DNA of 64,000 nucleotides, taken from NCBI GenBank assembly GCA_938091335.1, contig CALLJG010000010.1, positions 1-64,000 on the forward strand, given 5' to 3'. Under the pieces are notes generated by a model that was not told the origin of the DNA, did no database searches, and saw only the letters and a program-made list of their open reading frames with translations. Below, piece after piece: positions 1-8,271 of this stretch (within the stretch, counting starts at the first letter, position 1; the number at the start of each line of letters is the position of its first letter). The stretch comes from an uncultured Thermodesulfobacterium sp. (GTDB lineage Bacteria > Desulfobacterota > Thermodesulfobacteria > Thermodesulfobacteriales > Thermodesulfobacteriaceae). A program made the position numbers and the translations under genes.

Positions 1-1
1 G

Positions 2-592
2 TGTCTAAATTTTCTAGGCAAACCTATTTATGATAAAGATGCTAAAGCTTTTGCTGTGAAAGTGCTTCAATTTATAAGAGAGAAAATTACTCAATTTCAG
101 GAAGAAACAGGAAATCTTTATAATTTGGAAGCAACACCTGCTGAAAGTACAAGCTATAGACTTGCTCGAATTGATAAAAAGAAGTTTCCTCAAATAAAAA
201 CTGCAGGAACTGAAAGTTCTCCTTATTATACCAATTCTTGTCATCTTCCTGTTAATTATACTGATGATATTTTTGAAATCCTTACTCATCAAGATGATTT
301 ACAAGTTTTATTTACAGGAGGGACAGTTGTTCATCTCTATGTGGGTGAAGAAATTAAAGATAGAAATATAATAAAAGAGCTTGTTAAAACCATAGTAGAA
401 AATTTCAGACTTCCTTATTTTTCTATTACTCCTACTTTTTCTATATGTCCTGTACATGGATATCTTCCCGGAAAACATGATTTTTGTCCTTATTCGCATT
501 CAAAAGAAGATTTTGAAAAATTTGGTATAGAAGTGGAACTACAACTAAACTTAATAAATAAGTTGCCAAAAGAGGCCTACATTTTTTTATAA
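2..592 (+). CDS. nrdD: Anaerobic (class III) ribonucleoside-triphosphate reductase, C-terminal part of catalytic body (5' truncated by window; lacks glycyl-radical domain)
   Basis: Frame open from window start; NrdD-like 'ATPAESTSYRLARIDKKKFP', 'YYTNSCHLPV', 'FTGGTVVHLY', 'TPTFSICPVHGYLPGKHDFCP'. Stops at TAA 590-592 before any RVVGY motif. Confidence 0.9.
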   Translation, partial: CLNFLGKPIYDKDAKAFAVKVLQFIREKITQFQEETGNLYNLEATPAESTSYRLARIDKKKFPQIKTAGTESSPYYTNSCHLPVNYTDDIFEILTHQDDLQVLFTGGTVVHLYVGEEIKDRNIIKELVKTIVENFRLPYFSITPTFSICPVHGYLPGKHDFCPYSHSKEDFEKFGIEVELQLNLINKLPKEAYIFL

Positions 593-613
593 ATTTTGTT
601 TCTGGAGGAGTTT

Positions 614-781
614 ATGAAAAAGGAAAAAATAAAAACCCAAAAAATTAAAGTTATACCTTGTGAAGTTTATTCACGAGTGGTTGGATATTTTAGACCTGTT
701 CAAAACTGGAACCCAGGTAAACAGCAAGAATTTAATGAAAGAAAACCTGTTAAAATAAGTTCTTATAAGAAGATTAAATGA
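614..781 (+). CDS. Stand-alone glycyl-radical domain protein (NrdD C-terminal domain)
   Basis: Contains 'CEVYSRVVGYFRPVQNWNPGKQQEFNERK', the NrdD glycyl-radical motif. ATG at 614 preceded by GGAGGAG (604-610). ORF track starts at 596. Confidence 0.8.
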   Translation: MKKEKIKTQKIKVIPCEVYSRVVGYFRPVQNWNPGKQQEFNERKPVKISSYKKIK

Positions 782-984
782 ACAATAAAGAAAAATTAAT
801 TAAAAAGAAAAGATTATCTTCGGGAATTTGTGATTTTTGTGGAAGAGAACAACCTTTATGTTATATTTGTACCAATTGTGATTTTACTGTGTGTCAGGAA
901 TGTTTTATAGAAAATCAAAAAATATTTACAAGAACAGGGGTAACTTGGATTTGCCCAAATTGTCAAAATTGGCAAACTCTTTAA
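778..984 (+). CDS. Small Cys-rich zinc-binding protein, unknown function
   Basis: 68 aa with CxxC, CxxCxxC, CxxC and CxxC motifs; ATGA overlap with the preceding glycyl-radical ORF. Confidence 0.65.
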   Translation: MNNKEKLIKKKRLSSGICDFCGREQPLCYICTNCDFTVCQECFIENQKIFTRTGVTWICPNCQNWQTL

Positions 985-1799
985 AGATCAAATTCTGCTA
1001 AAACTGGGGCATGATCTGATGGCTTCTCCCATCCTCTTGGACCTTTTTCTACCCATATATTTTTTAATTTCTCTTTTAAGGGATTAGTAATTAAAATGTG
1101 GTCAAGTCTCATTCCTTGATTTTTCTTAAACGCTGAAAACTGATAATCCCACCAAGTAAAAATTCCTTTTTTATTAGGATATTTCATTCTTAAGGTATCT
1201 ATTAAACCAAATTCCAAAAAAGCAAAAAAAGATTTTCTTTCTCTTTCAGTAAAACAGATGGATTCTTTTAATATTTCTGGCTCATAAACATCTATTTCTT
1301 CAGGAGCTACATTAAAATCTCCCATTATAATAAGTAAGCTTTCTTTTGTAAAATTTTTCTCTAAAAATTCCCTAAACTTCCACAAAAATTGAAGCTTATA
1401 AAAATAATATTCTGAATTAACAGGATTCCCATTAGGAATATATACAGAAAATACCCACAATTCATCTATATTTTCTAGGTTTATTTTTATTCCTACTATT
1501 CTTTCTTTTACATCTGGAAAATTTTCCTCTTCTTCAAGCCCTTCAAATCCTTTAATTATTCTTTCAGCCTTGATTCGTGAAAGAATAGCCACCCCATTTC
1601 TACCCTTCCCTCCTTGATGATAAATCTCGTATCCTAATTTTTTAAAATTAAATCCTGGAAATTCCTCAGTTTTAACTTTGGTCTCCTGAAGAGCAAGAAG
1701 ATCAATTGATTTATCTTGTAAAAACCTTTCTACATGATCTTTTCTCATCTTTATGGAATTTATGTTCCAAGTTCCTATAAGCATTTTATTTTTTTCCAT
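981..1799 (-). CDS. xth: Exodeoxyribonuclease III
   Basis: 'GTWNINSIKMR', 'LLALQETK', 'IMGDFNVAPEEIDV', 'RLDHILIT', 'SDHAPVLAEF' EEP nuclease motifs. Confidence 0.92.
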   Translation of the reverse strand: MEKNKMLIGTWNINSIKMRKDHVERFLQDKSIDLLALQETKVKTEEFPGFNFKKLGYEIYHQGGKGRNGVAILSRIKAERIIKGFEGLEEEENFPDVKERIVGIKINLENIDELWVFSVYIPNGNPVNSEYYFYKLQFLWKFREFLEKNFTKESLLIIMGDFNVAPEEIDVYEPEILKESICFTERERKSFFAFLEFGLIDTLRMKYPNKKGIFTWWDYQFSAFKKNQGMRLDHILITNPLKEKLKNIWVEKGPRGWEKPSDHAPVLAEFDL

Positions 1800-1922
1800 T
1801 TTTTAAAATTTATTTTAGTCCTGTATTTAAGAACTTTTTAGGTTTATATTTACTTTCTTTACCAATCCCGCAGAGCAACATCCTTCCCAAGAAATTATTT
1901 ACCCTTCTTAATTATTTTAATA

Positions 1923-2972
1923 TTAAATAATAAAAGTTGCATCTCCATATGAATAAAATCTATATCTTCTTTTAATAGCTTCTTCATAAGCTTTGAAAAT
2001 TAAATCTCTTCCAGCAAAACTACATACCAAAATAAGAAGTGATGATTTTGGAAGATGAAAGTTAGTGATCATGGCAGAAACTATTTGAAAGTAAAATCCT
2101 GGATAAATATAAAGATCACAAAAACCTTTATAAGGAGATAGACCTTTTTGTGCTATAAATTCTAAAGCTCTTACTACTGTTGTCCCTACTGCAATAATTC
2201 TTCTTTTATCTGAAATAGCCTTTTTAATCTCTTCTATTACATCTTCTTCTACTTCTACATATTCAGGCTCTATTTTATGTTTTCTTATATCTTTTACCTT
2301 AATAGGAGCAAAAGTTCCATATCCTATATGAAGGGTAATATATTTAATAATAACCCCTTTAGAATTAAGTTTTTCTAAAAGAGCTTCATCAAAATGAAAT
2401 CCTGCTGTAGGTGCAGCTATGGAACCTTCTTTTTTTGCATATACTGTTTGATATCTATCTAAATCAAAATCTTCTGGCTCCCTTTTTATGTAGGGAGGTA
2501 ATGGGGCTTTCCCGTATTTATAAATAATTTGATCAAGAACTCCTTTTTTATTCTCAAGCTCTATCAAAAATCTTCCCCCTTCTCGTTTCTCTAAAACTTT
2601 TACTTTAATAGCTTGTTCTATATAAATTTCTGTTCCTTTTTTAATTTTTTTACCTTTTATTAAGGCTTCGGTTATAAATTTGTAACCAAAAGGCTTTTGA
2701 AATAAAAGAATTTCTACATCTCCTCCTGTTAATTTTTTCCCTTTTAATCTTGCTGGAAAAACTTTAGTATTATTTAAAATCAAAAGATCACCTTCATATA
2801 GATAATTTTCTATTTGGGAAAAACTTTCATGGAAAAAAATTTTTTGAGTAGATCTTTCTATAACTATGAGTTTAGACTGACTTCGAGAATGAGAAGGATA
2901 ATAGGCTATTAAATCTTCTGGAAGCACATAATTGTAAGTTTCAAGATTATATTCTTCAGGGATTAAACTCAT
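1923..2972 (-). CDS. queA: S-adenosylmethionine:tRNA ribosyltransferase-isomerase
   Basis: 'YVLPEDLIAYYP', 'PLPPYIKR', 'GSIAAPTAGFHF', 'AVGTTVVRALE', 'TNFHLPKSSLLILVCSFAG'. Confidence 0.95.
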   Translation of the reverse strand: MSLIPEEYNLETYNYVLPEDLIAYYPSHSRSQSKLIVIERSTQKIFFHESFSQIENYLYEGDLLILNNTKVFPARLKGKKLTGGDVEILLFQKPFGYKFITEALIKGKKIKKGTEIYIEQAIKVKVLEKREGGRFLIELENKKGVLDQIIYKYGKAPLPPYIKREPEDFDLDRYQTVYAKKEGSIAAPTAGFHFDEALLEKLNSKGVIIKYITLHIGYGTFAPIKVKDIRKHKIEPEYVEVEEDVIEEIKKAISDKRRIIAVGTTVVRALEFIAQKGLSPYKGFCDLYIYPGFYFQIVSAMITNFHLPKSSLLILVCSFAGRDLIFKAYEEAIKRRYRFYSYGDATFII

Positions 2973-2975
2973 TAA

Positions 2976-4232
2976 TTAAAGATATTTCGAAGGAATACTC
3001 TCAAGAGCAAATAAATCTTCTATAGTTTCTCTTTTTCTTATTATATAAAATTCTTCTTCATCTACTAATACCTCTGCAGCACGAGGTCTTGAATTATAGT
3101 TAGAGCTCATTACAAATCCATAAGCTCCTGCACCCATTATAGCAAGAAGTTCCCCTCTTTTCACCTTTGGTAATTTTCTTTCTTTAGCTAAAAAATCACT
3201 TGCTTCGCAAATAGGTCCTACTACATCTACAACCTCACTTTCGTCTTCTTTTTCTTCAATAGGAATAATTTTATGATAAGCCTGATAAAAGGCAGGTCTT
3301 ATTAAATCATTCATTCCTGCATCTACTATCACGAATTTTTTTTCTTTATTTTCTTTAATATAAAGTACTTTAGTAACTAAAATTCCAGCATTTCCTACAA
3401 TTACTCTCCCTGGTTCCAAAATCAGAGTAGCTCTTAGATCTTTTCCTTCTTGAATAATAGCTTCTGCATATTCATGAGGCAAAGGAGGTTCTTCATTTTC
3501 ATAAACTATTCCTAATCCTCCTCCAAAGTCTAAATATTGAAGCTCAAGTCCCATACTTGTAAGTTCTTTCCAAATCTTTTTTAAACGATTCAAAGAATCA
3601 ACAAAAGGAGATAAAGAAGTAATTTGTGATCCAATATGGGCATCTAAACCTATTGGTTTAAGATAAGGATTTTTTTTAGCCTTTTTGTAACAATTTATTA
3701 CCATTTCTTCTGAAATTCCAAACTTATTTTTCTTTAGTCCTGTTGAAATATATGGATGGGTTTTTGGATCTACATCAGGATTTACTCTCAGGGCAAAAGG
3801 AGCTGGCTTACCAAACTTCTTGGCTACCTCTCCTAAAACTTCCAATTCTTCAACACTTTCTACATTAAACATTAAGATATCTGCTAAAAGCGCCATTTCC
3901 ATTTCTTCTGATGTTTTACCCACTCCTGAAAAAACAATTTTCTTTGGTTCAATACCTGCTTTTAATACCCGCTTTAATTCACCACTTGAAACAACATCTG
4001 CTCCGCTCCCAAGATTTTTTAAAAGGGAAATTATAGCTATATTTGAATTAGCTTTAACAGAATAACAAATTAAATGCTCCACATCAGAAAAAGATTCTTG
4101 AAAAACTTTAAAATGTCTTTTTATAGTTTTTGCTGAATAAATATAAACAGGGGTTCCCACTTCTTCTACTATTTTTTTTACAGGAACTCCCTCACAATAA
4201 AGTTCTCCTCTTTTGTACCCAAAATAATGCAT
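2976..4232 (-). CDS. lysA: Diaminopimelate decarboxylase
   Basis: PLP decarboxylase motifs 'YSVKANSN', 'HIGSQI', 'GGGLGI', 'LEPGRVIVGNAG', 'GPICEASDFL', 'GAGAYGF'. Start placed at MHYFGYKRGE (4232) after an AGAGG RBS rather than the ORF-track 4283. Confidence 0.93.
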   Translation of the reverse strand: MHYFGYKRGELYCEGVPVKKIVEEVGTPVYIYSAKTIKRHFKVFQESFSDVEHLICYSVKANSNIAIISLLKNLGSGADVVSSGELKRVLKAGIEPKKIVFSGVGKTSEEMEMALLADILMFNVESVEELEVLGEVAKKFGKPAPFALRVNPDVDPKTHPYISTGLKKNKFGISEEMVINCYKKAKKNPYLKPIGLDAHIGSQITSLSPFVDSLNRLKKIWKELTSMGLELQYLDFGGGLGIVYENEEPPLPHEYAEAIIQEGKDLRATLILEPGRVIVGNAGILVTKVLYIKENKEKKFVIVDAGMNDLIRPAFYQAYHKIIPIEEKEDESEVVDVVGPICEASDFLAKERKLPKVKRGELLAIMGAGAYGFVMSSNYNSRPRAAEVLVDEEEFYIIRKRETIEDLFALESIPSKYL

Positions 4233-4283
4233 TTGTATACCTCTTTTTTCCTTTAATATTACTTTAACACTTTGCTTTGTCAA

Positions 4284-4450
4284 GCAATTGAGTCAAAAGG
4301 GTGGAAAATCACCCTATAAAAAGTGCCTCCGTAGAATTTGGCTTTTCTAAAGAGTTCCAATAAGTTTATGCATTCCATATTGTAAAAGCGACATACAGCT
4401 GGTATTTTATCTTGCCTTATCTTTGATTCTTCTGTTACTACAATATATCT
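4284..4450 (-). pseudogene. C-terminal remnant of a DUF4411/PIN-like toxin
   Basis: Manual minus-strand translation gives 'RYIVVTEESKIRQDKIPAVCRFYNMECINLLELFRKAKF', resembling DUF4411 C-termini (VVT.E...KIP.VC..........LF). No start codon or N-terminal part. Confidence 0.45.
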
Positions 4451-4490
4451 TTTTATCAGAAAAATAACTTTGCTTGTTCTTCGTTATTCT

Positions 4491-4880
4491 TTACAACAAC
4501 AAGACTTTATATTTCATTTCCCATTCTCCAATTAATTCCTGAAGTTTATCAAAATATTTAAAAATAAAAATATTTATAATTACATCCTGAGTAGTAATAA
4601 TCCCTCTTTCTTTACTTTCTAATTTTCTTGAATGCATTTTTGAGGTTGCTTGATAAACCCTTCTTTTGGAATTAATAAAGTTTGCTCTAATGAGCCCCAA
4701 ATTTTTATAATCTTCTTCACTAATTAGATTTAAAGTTTTTAATCTTGTGGTGATTGCTTCTTTACTAACTTTAAATTTTTTAGAAAAATTATTTAGAATT
4801 TCCAAGTCAAATCTTTTATTTTGGTAAAAAGATAAATCTTTTGGGATCTCCCTTTCACTTTAGGTAAAACTCTGAAAAAA
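4491..4880 (-). pseudogene. ImmA/IrrE-type (COG2856) C-terminal remnant
   Basis: 'LEILNNFSKKFKVSKEAITTRLKTLNLISEEDYKNL' resembles the helix-turn-helix tail of ImmA/IrrE metallopeptidases. Upstream coding is interrupted by a stop/frame change and lacks the HExxH part. Confidence 0.5.
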
Positions 4881-5151
4881 TAGGCAACAAGAAACTCAAA
4901 GAAATTACAATCTTTTTATTAATTCTTTAAAACTATTTACAAGCATTTTACCTGGAAGCATTTTACCTGGTTTACTCACTATAAATGTTGAATCCATAGA
5001 AACACTTTCCCCATTTTCTTTATCTGTTTCTAATCTTAATAAAATGAATACATTCCCTTTTATTCTTGCTATCTCAGTATTTCCAAAACTACTTTTATAA
5101 TTACAATTTACAATAATTCCCCTAATCTCAAATTCTTTTATTTTATATAAA

Positions 5152-6099
5152 TTACTGCTCTACAAGTTCAACCCTTCTATTCTTTGCTCTACCTTCCTCT
5201 GTAGAGTTTGGTGCAACAGGTGCCAAAGGACCAACCCCAAAACCCATAAGTCTATCTTTCTTAATCCCATATTTTTCTACAAGTTCTTTCACAACTGCTT
5301 CTGCTCTTTTTTTAGAGAGTTCCATATTATATTCTAGTTTTCCTATATTGTCAGTATGACCAACAATATATAATTTTATTTCAGGATGCTCCTTTAAAAA
5401 TTTTGCTATTTCTTCAAGAGCTGGTTTTGATTCAGGTTTTATATCAGCTTTATCAAAATCAAAATAAATTCCATAAATGGCAACTTTACCTTCAGTCTTT
5501 ATTGTTTCATATATATCCTTTGCTTTTATAAGCCCTTTTTCCATTTCCTTCTTTTCAACGATACCCAAAAAGGCTATTGGTCCGCTATGACCTGGAAGAA
5601 CACATACAGACAGAAGTATATTTTTATTTTTGTTTTTTGCTGATAGATAAAAGAAATTTCTCTCATCATCTTTTGATGCATATACATTCCAGAAATAGGG
5701 GTAAAGAAACTTTCTAACTCCTGCAATTTCTTCACCTCTTGCTGAATAAAGAATTTCAAAATTAGCCTTTTTAATAGCCTCCTCGTAGTTTTTGAAGACC
5801 TCAAAGGGAGATCTATTTGAAGGAGCCTGGTACTGAATTTTTGTAACCCTTCCTTCTAATCTTTCCTTTTTGGCAAGCTGAATATCTTTATCTGAAGAGC
5901 TTTTTACAGGTCCAAGCAGAATTTCAAATTCATCAAACTCTTTCTGGTCGTAATGATATATGTAGGAGCCAGGATATCTTGAGATGATTGGATGATCTTT
6001 ACTTCCCGGTACATCTTGCTCGGCAAAAGATAGTGTAACTAAAAATAAACCTAACAAAATTAGAAATCCCAGAAAATATTTCAACTTTTGTCTACACAC
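5152..6099 (-). CDS. OmpA-family outer-membrane protein (N-terminal DUF4892-like region, C-terminal OmpA peptidoglycan-binding domain)
   Basis: Signal peptide 'LKYFLGFLILLGLFLVTLSFAEQD'; 'IYFDFDKADIKPESKPALEEIAKFLKEHPEIKLYIVGHTDNIG...LSKKRAEAV...GFG...NRRVEL'. Confidence 0.88.
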   Translation of the reverse strand: MCRQKLKYFLGFLILLGLFLVTLSFAEQDVPGSKDHPIISRYPGSYIYHYDQKEFDEFEILLGPVKSSSDKDIQLAKKERLEGRVTKIQYQAPSNRSPFEVFKNYEEAIKKANFEILYSARGEEIAGVRKFLYPYFWNVYASKDDERNFFYLSAKNKNKNILLSVCVLPGHSGPIAFLGIVEKKEMEKGLIKAKDIYETIKTEGKVAIYGIYFDFDKADIKPESKPALEEIAKFLKEHPEIKLYIVGHTDNIGKLEYNMELSKKRAEAVVKELVEKYGIKKDRLMGFGVGPLAPVAPNSTEEGRAKNRRVELVEQ

Positions 6100-6250
6100 T
6101 TCTCTTCACCTCCTTTACCTGAATTTATCTTTTATTATCAATTTATGTAACTTCCTAAAATTTCACATAGATAGTACCCCATTTTTTAAAGATGAAAAGT
6201 ATTTTAAGGTTGCTATGTAGAAAAAATACATTATTAAGGAAAAATAGGGT

Positions 6251-6742
6251 ATGCCTCAGAAAATAATAGGAATTGAGCCCAGGAAAAAACTTGAGAAAAA
6301 GAAAAAGAAGGGTAAAATAAATTTTATGAATGAAAGTCCTATAGCAAAGAAACCTGTTTTATTACAAACTCAAACAGGATTATATATAGGTCTAGTTTGT
6401 TTTAATCCTGTCTATGAAACTTTAAAATTTGTGTTAGAAAAAAGAGAGTTTTTTGAAGTAGAATGGCCTGCCTTAGTAACTATAGAAGAAAAAGGATTAA
6501 TGCCAATTTTGTTAGGATTATCCTACTTTACCATTCAAAGATCTCAAATTATATGGTATACTCTTCAAATTCCGGAAAACCTTTTAAAACAATACCAAGC
6601 TTTTATCCCTCATATGTTTATTAGCTCCCCTTTACAAGCTACTTTTCCTTCTTTAAAACCTATTAAATCTGATAAAAAAGTCAAAATAGAAAAAAAGATA
6701 ATCCCTTTCCCTTCAAAAAAAGATGACAATTCAACAGAATAA
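6251..6742 (+). CDS. Hypothetical protein
   Basis: 163-aa ORF in the plus strand ending 20 nt inside rpe; no recognised motif. Confidence 0.5.
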   Translation: MPQKIIGIEPRKKLEKKKKKGKINFMNESPIAKKPVLLQTQTGLYIGLVCFNPVYETLKFVLEKREFFEVEWPALVTIEEKGLMPILLGLSYFTIQRSQIIWYTLQIPENLLKQYQAFIPHMFISSPLQATFPSLKPIKSDKKVKIEKKIIPFPSKKDDNSTE

Positions 6743-7400
6743 TAGAAATAAAATTTTGATAGCTCCTTCTCTTCTTTCTGCAGATTTTTCAAGACTTGCT
6801 GAAGAAGTTATAGCAATAGAAAAAGCAGGAGCTGATATGTTACATCTTGATGTAATGGATGGAGTTTTTGTACCTAATATAACATTTGGTCCTTTAATTA
6901 TTTCATCCCTTCGCCCCTATTCTAAATTAATCTTTGATGTTCATCTCATGATTGAATCTCCAGAAAGATATATTAAGGATTTTGCAGAAGCAGGAGCAGA
7001 TTGGATTTCTATTCATGCAGAAGCTACAATACATCTTCATAGAGCTATTTGGAAAATAAAAGAATTAGATAAAAAAGCAGGTATAGCCTTAAATCCTCAT
7101 ACCTCTATCAATGTACTAAAATACCTTTTAGAGGACTTAGATTATGTATTAATAATGACTGTAAACCCTGGATTTGGAGGGCAAAACTTTATAAAAAGTT
7201 GTCTTAAAAAAATTAAAGATTTAAAAGATTTAATAGAAGAGAAAAATCTTCCAATTCTCATTCAAGTTGATGGAGGTATAAATTCTAAAACAGCACCTTT
7301 AGTTATTGAAGCAGGAGCTCAAATTTTAGTAGCTGGAACAGCTATTTTCGGAGAAAAAGATTATGTAAAAGCTATTGAAGCCTTAAAACCCTCCACATAA
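6723..7400 (+). CDS. rpe: Ribulose-phosphate 3-epimerase
   Basis: 'IAPSLLSADFSRL', 'LHLDVMDGVFVPNITFG', 'DVHLMI', 'MTVNPGFGGQNFI', 'QVDGGIN', 'AGTAIFG'. Confidence 0.95.
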   Translation: MTIQQNNRNKILIAPSLLSADFSRLAEEVIAIEKAGADMLHLDVMDGVFVPNITFGPLIISSLRPYSKLIFDVHLMIESPERYIKDFAEAGADWISIHAEATIHLHRAIWKIKELDKKAGIALNPHTSINVLKYLLEDLDYVLIMTVNPGFGGQNFIKSCLKKIKDLKDLIEEKNLPILIQVDGGINSKTAPLVIEAGAQILVAGTAIFGEKDYVKAIEALKPST

Positions 7401-8235
7401 ATTTCATACTTTTTAATCCATCTTTTAAAATACTTAAAAATAATACTCCCCATAGAGAAAAAAATAATTTCTTATGGTAAAAATATTCCAAGAAAAAACT
7501 CAAAAACATCAAAAAAGACATCCAAGCTCTTTCATAAGCCCATTTAGGAGAACTTTTTACTAAGCCCTTTTTAAAAAAGAAAAAAGAAAGTGAAATAATA
7601 TTAATCCAAAATAATCCTCCTGTTAAAGGAAAACTTATTAATAAACTCAAAGGATAAAATAAAGAAAAAAGAGATCTAAAAAATTTCCCTAAATTTTTTC
7701 TAAATGTTTTAATAATATTGAAAACTTTTAAAAAATAAGGAAAAGCACTTATATAAGAAAATATAGCTATTATCCATAGAAGATAATTTATAAAATACCC
7801 ATAATTATACAGATGAAGATACACAAATAAGGTGAACCCAGCAAAACTCATCTGGAATAAAGTCTTTAATTTGGTTATTTTAGAAACTTTTATCTTATGA
7901 GGGAACCAACTTCTTAAAAAAGAAACTAAAACTTCTCTTAAAATAATTAAAAATACAGGAAAGAAATTAAAATAATTTAAATAAACAAGACTAAGATAAA
8001 TAGAAGTAACAAAAATTTTATCAGCAATAGGATCTAAAATAGTTCCTACATAGGTAATTTTTCTATACTTTCTTGCTAATACTCCATCAAAATAATCGGT
8101 AACTCCTAATAAAAATCCCATTATCAAAGCAGTTAATTTGCCAAAATAAGAATCTGATAAAAGAAATAAACAAGGAAAAGGTAGTAAGAATATCCTCAAA
8201 ACTGTTAATCGATTAGGTGTTATAATTGAAAGCAT
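7372..8235 (-). CDS. CDP-alcohol phosphatidyltransferase family membrane protein (PgsA-like)
   Basis: 'NRLTVLRIFLLPF', 'GVTDYFDGVLARKYRKITYVGTILDPIADKIF' = DGx2ARx8Gx3Dx3D signature; multiple TM segments. Confidence 0.88.
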   Translation of the reverse strand: MLSIITPNRLTVLRIFLLPFPCLFLLSDSYFGKLTALIMGFLLGVTDYFDGVLARKYRKITYVGTILDPIADKIFVTSIYLSLVYLNYFNFFPVFLIILREVLVSFLRSWFPHKIKVSKITKLKTLFQMSFAGFTLFVYLHLYNYGYFINYLLWIIAIFSYISAFPYFLKVFNIIKTFRKNLGKFFRSLFSLFYPLSLLISFPLTGGLFWINIISLSFFFFKKGLVKSSPKWAYERAWMSFLMFLSFFLEYFYHKKLFFSLWGVLFLSILKDGLKSMKFMWRVLRLQ

Positions 8236-8271
8236 ATTATTTTATATTATAATATCAAAAATAAAATAAAA

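Noticed and set aside
14-292. Antisense ORF opposite nrdD
   Set aside because: Shadow ORF of a conserved gene in AT-rich DNA; no motif or RBS.
590-592. Stop-codon recoding (TAA readthrough) to make full-length NrdD
   Set aside because: Both parts are in the same frame, but a good RBS precedes the second ORF and the spacer is longer than in normal NrdD, so separate translation is more likely; not excluded without data.
3820-4065. Antisense ORF in lysA (Ser/Thr-rich)
   Set aside because: Complement of a well-conserved gene; compositional artefact.
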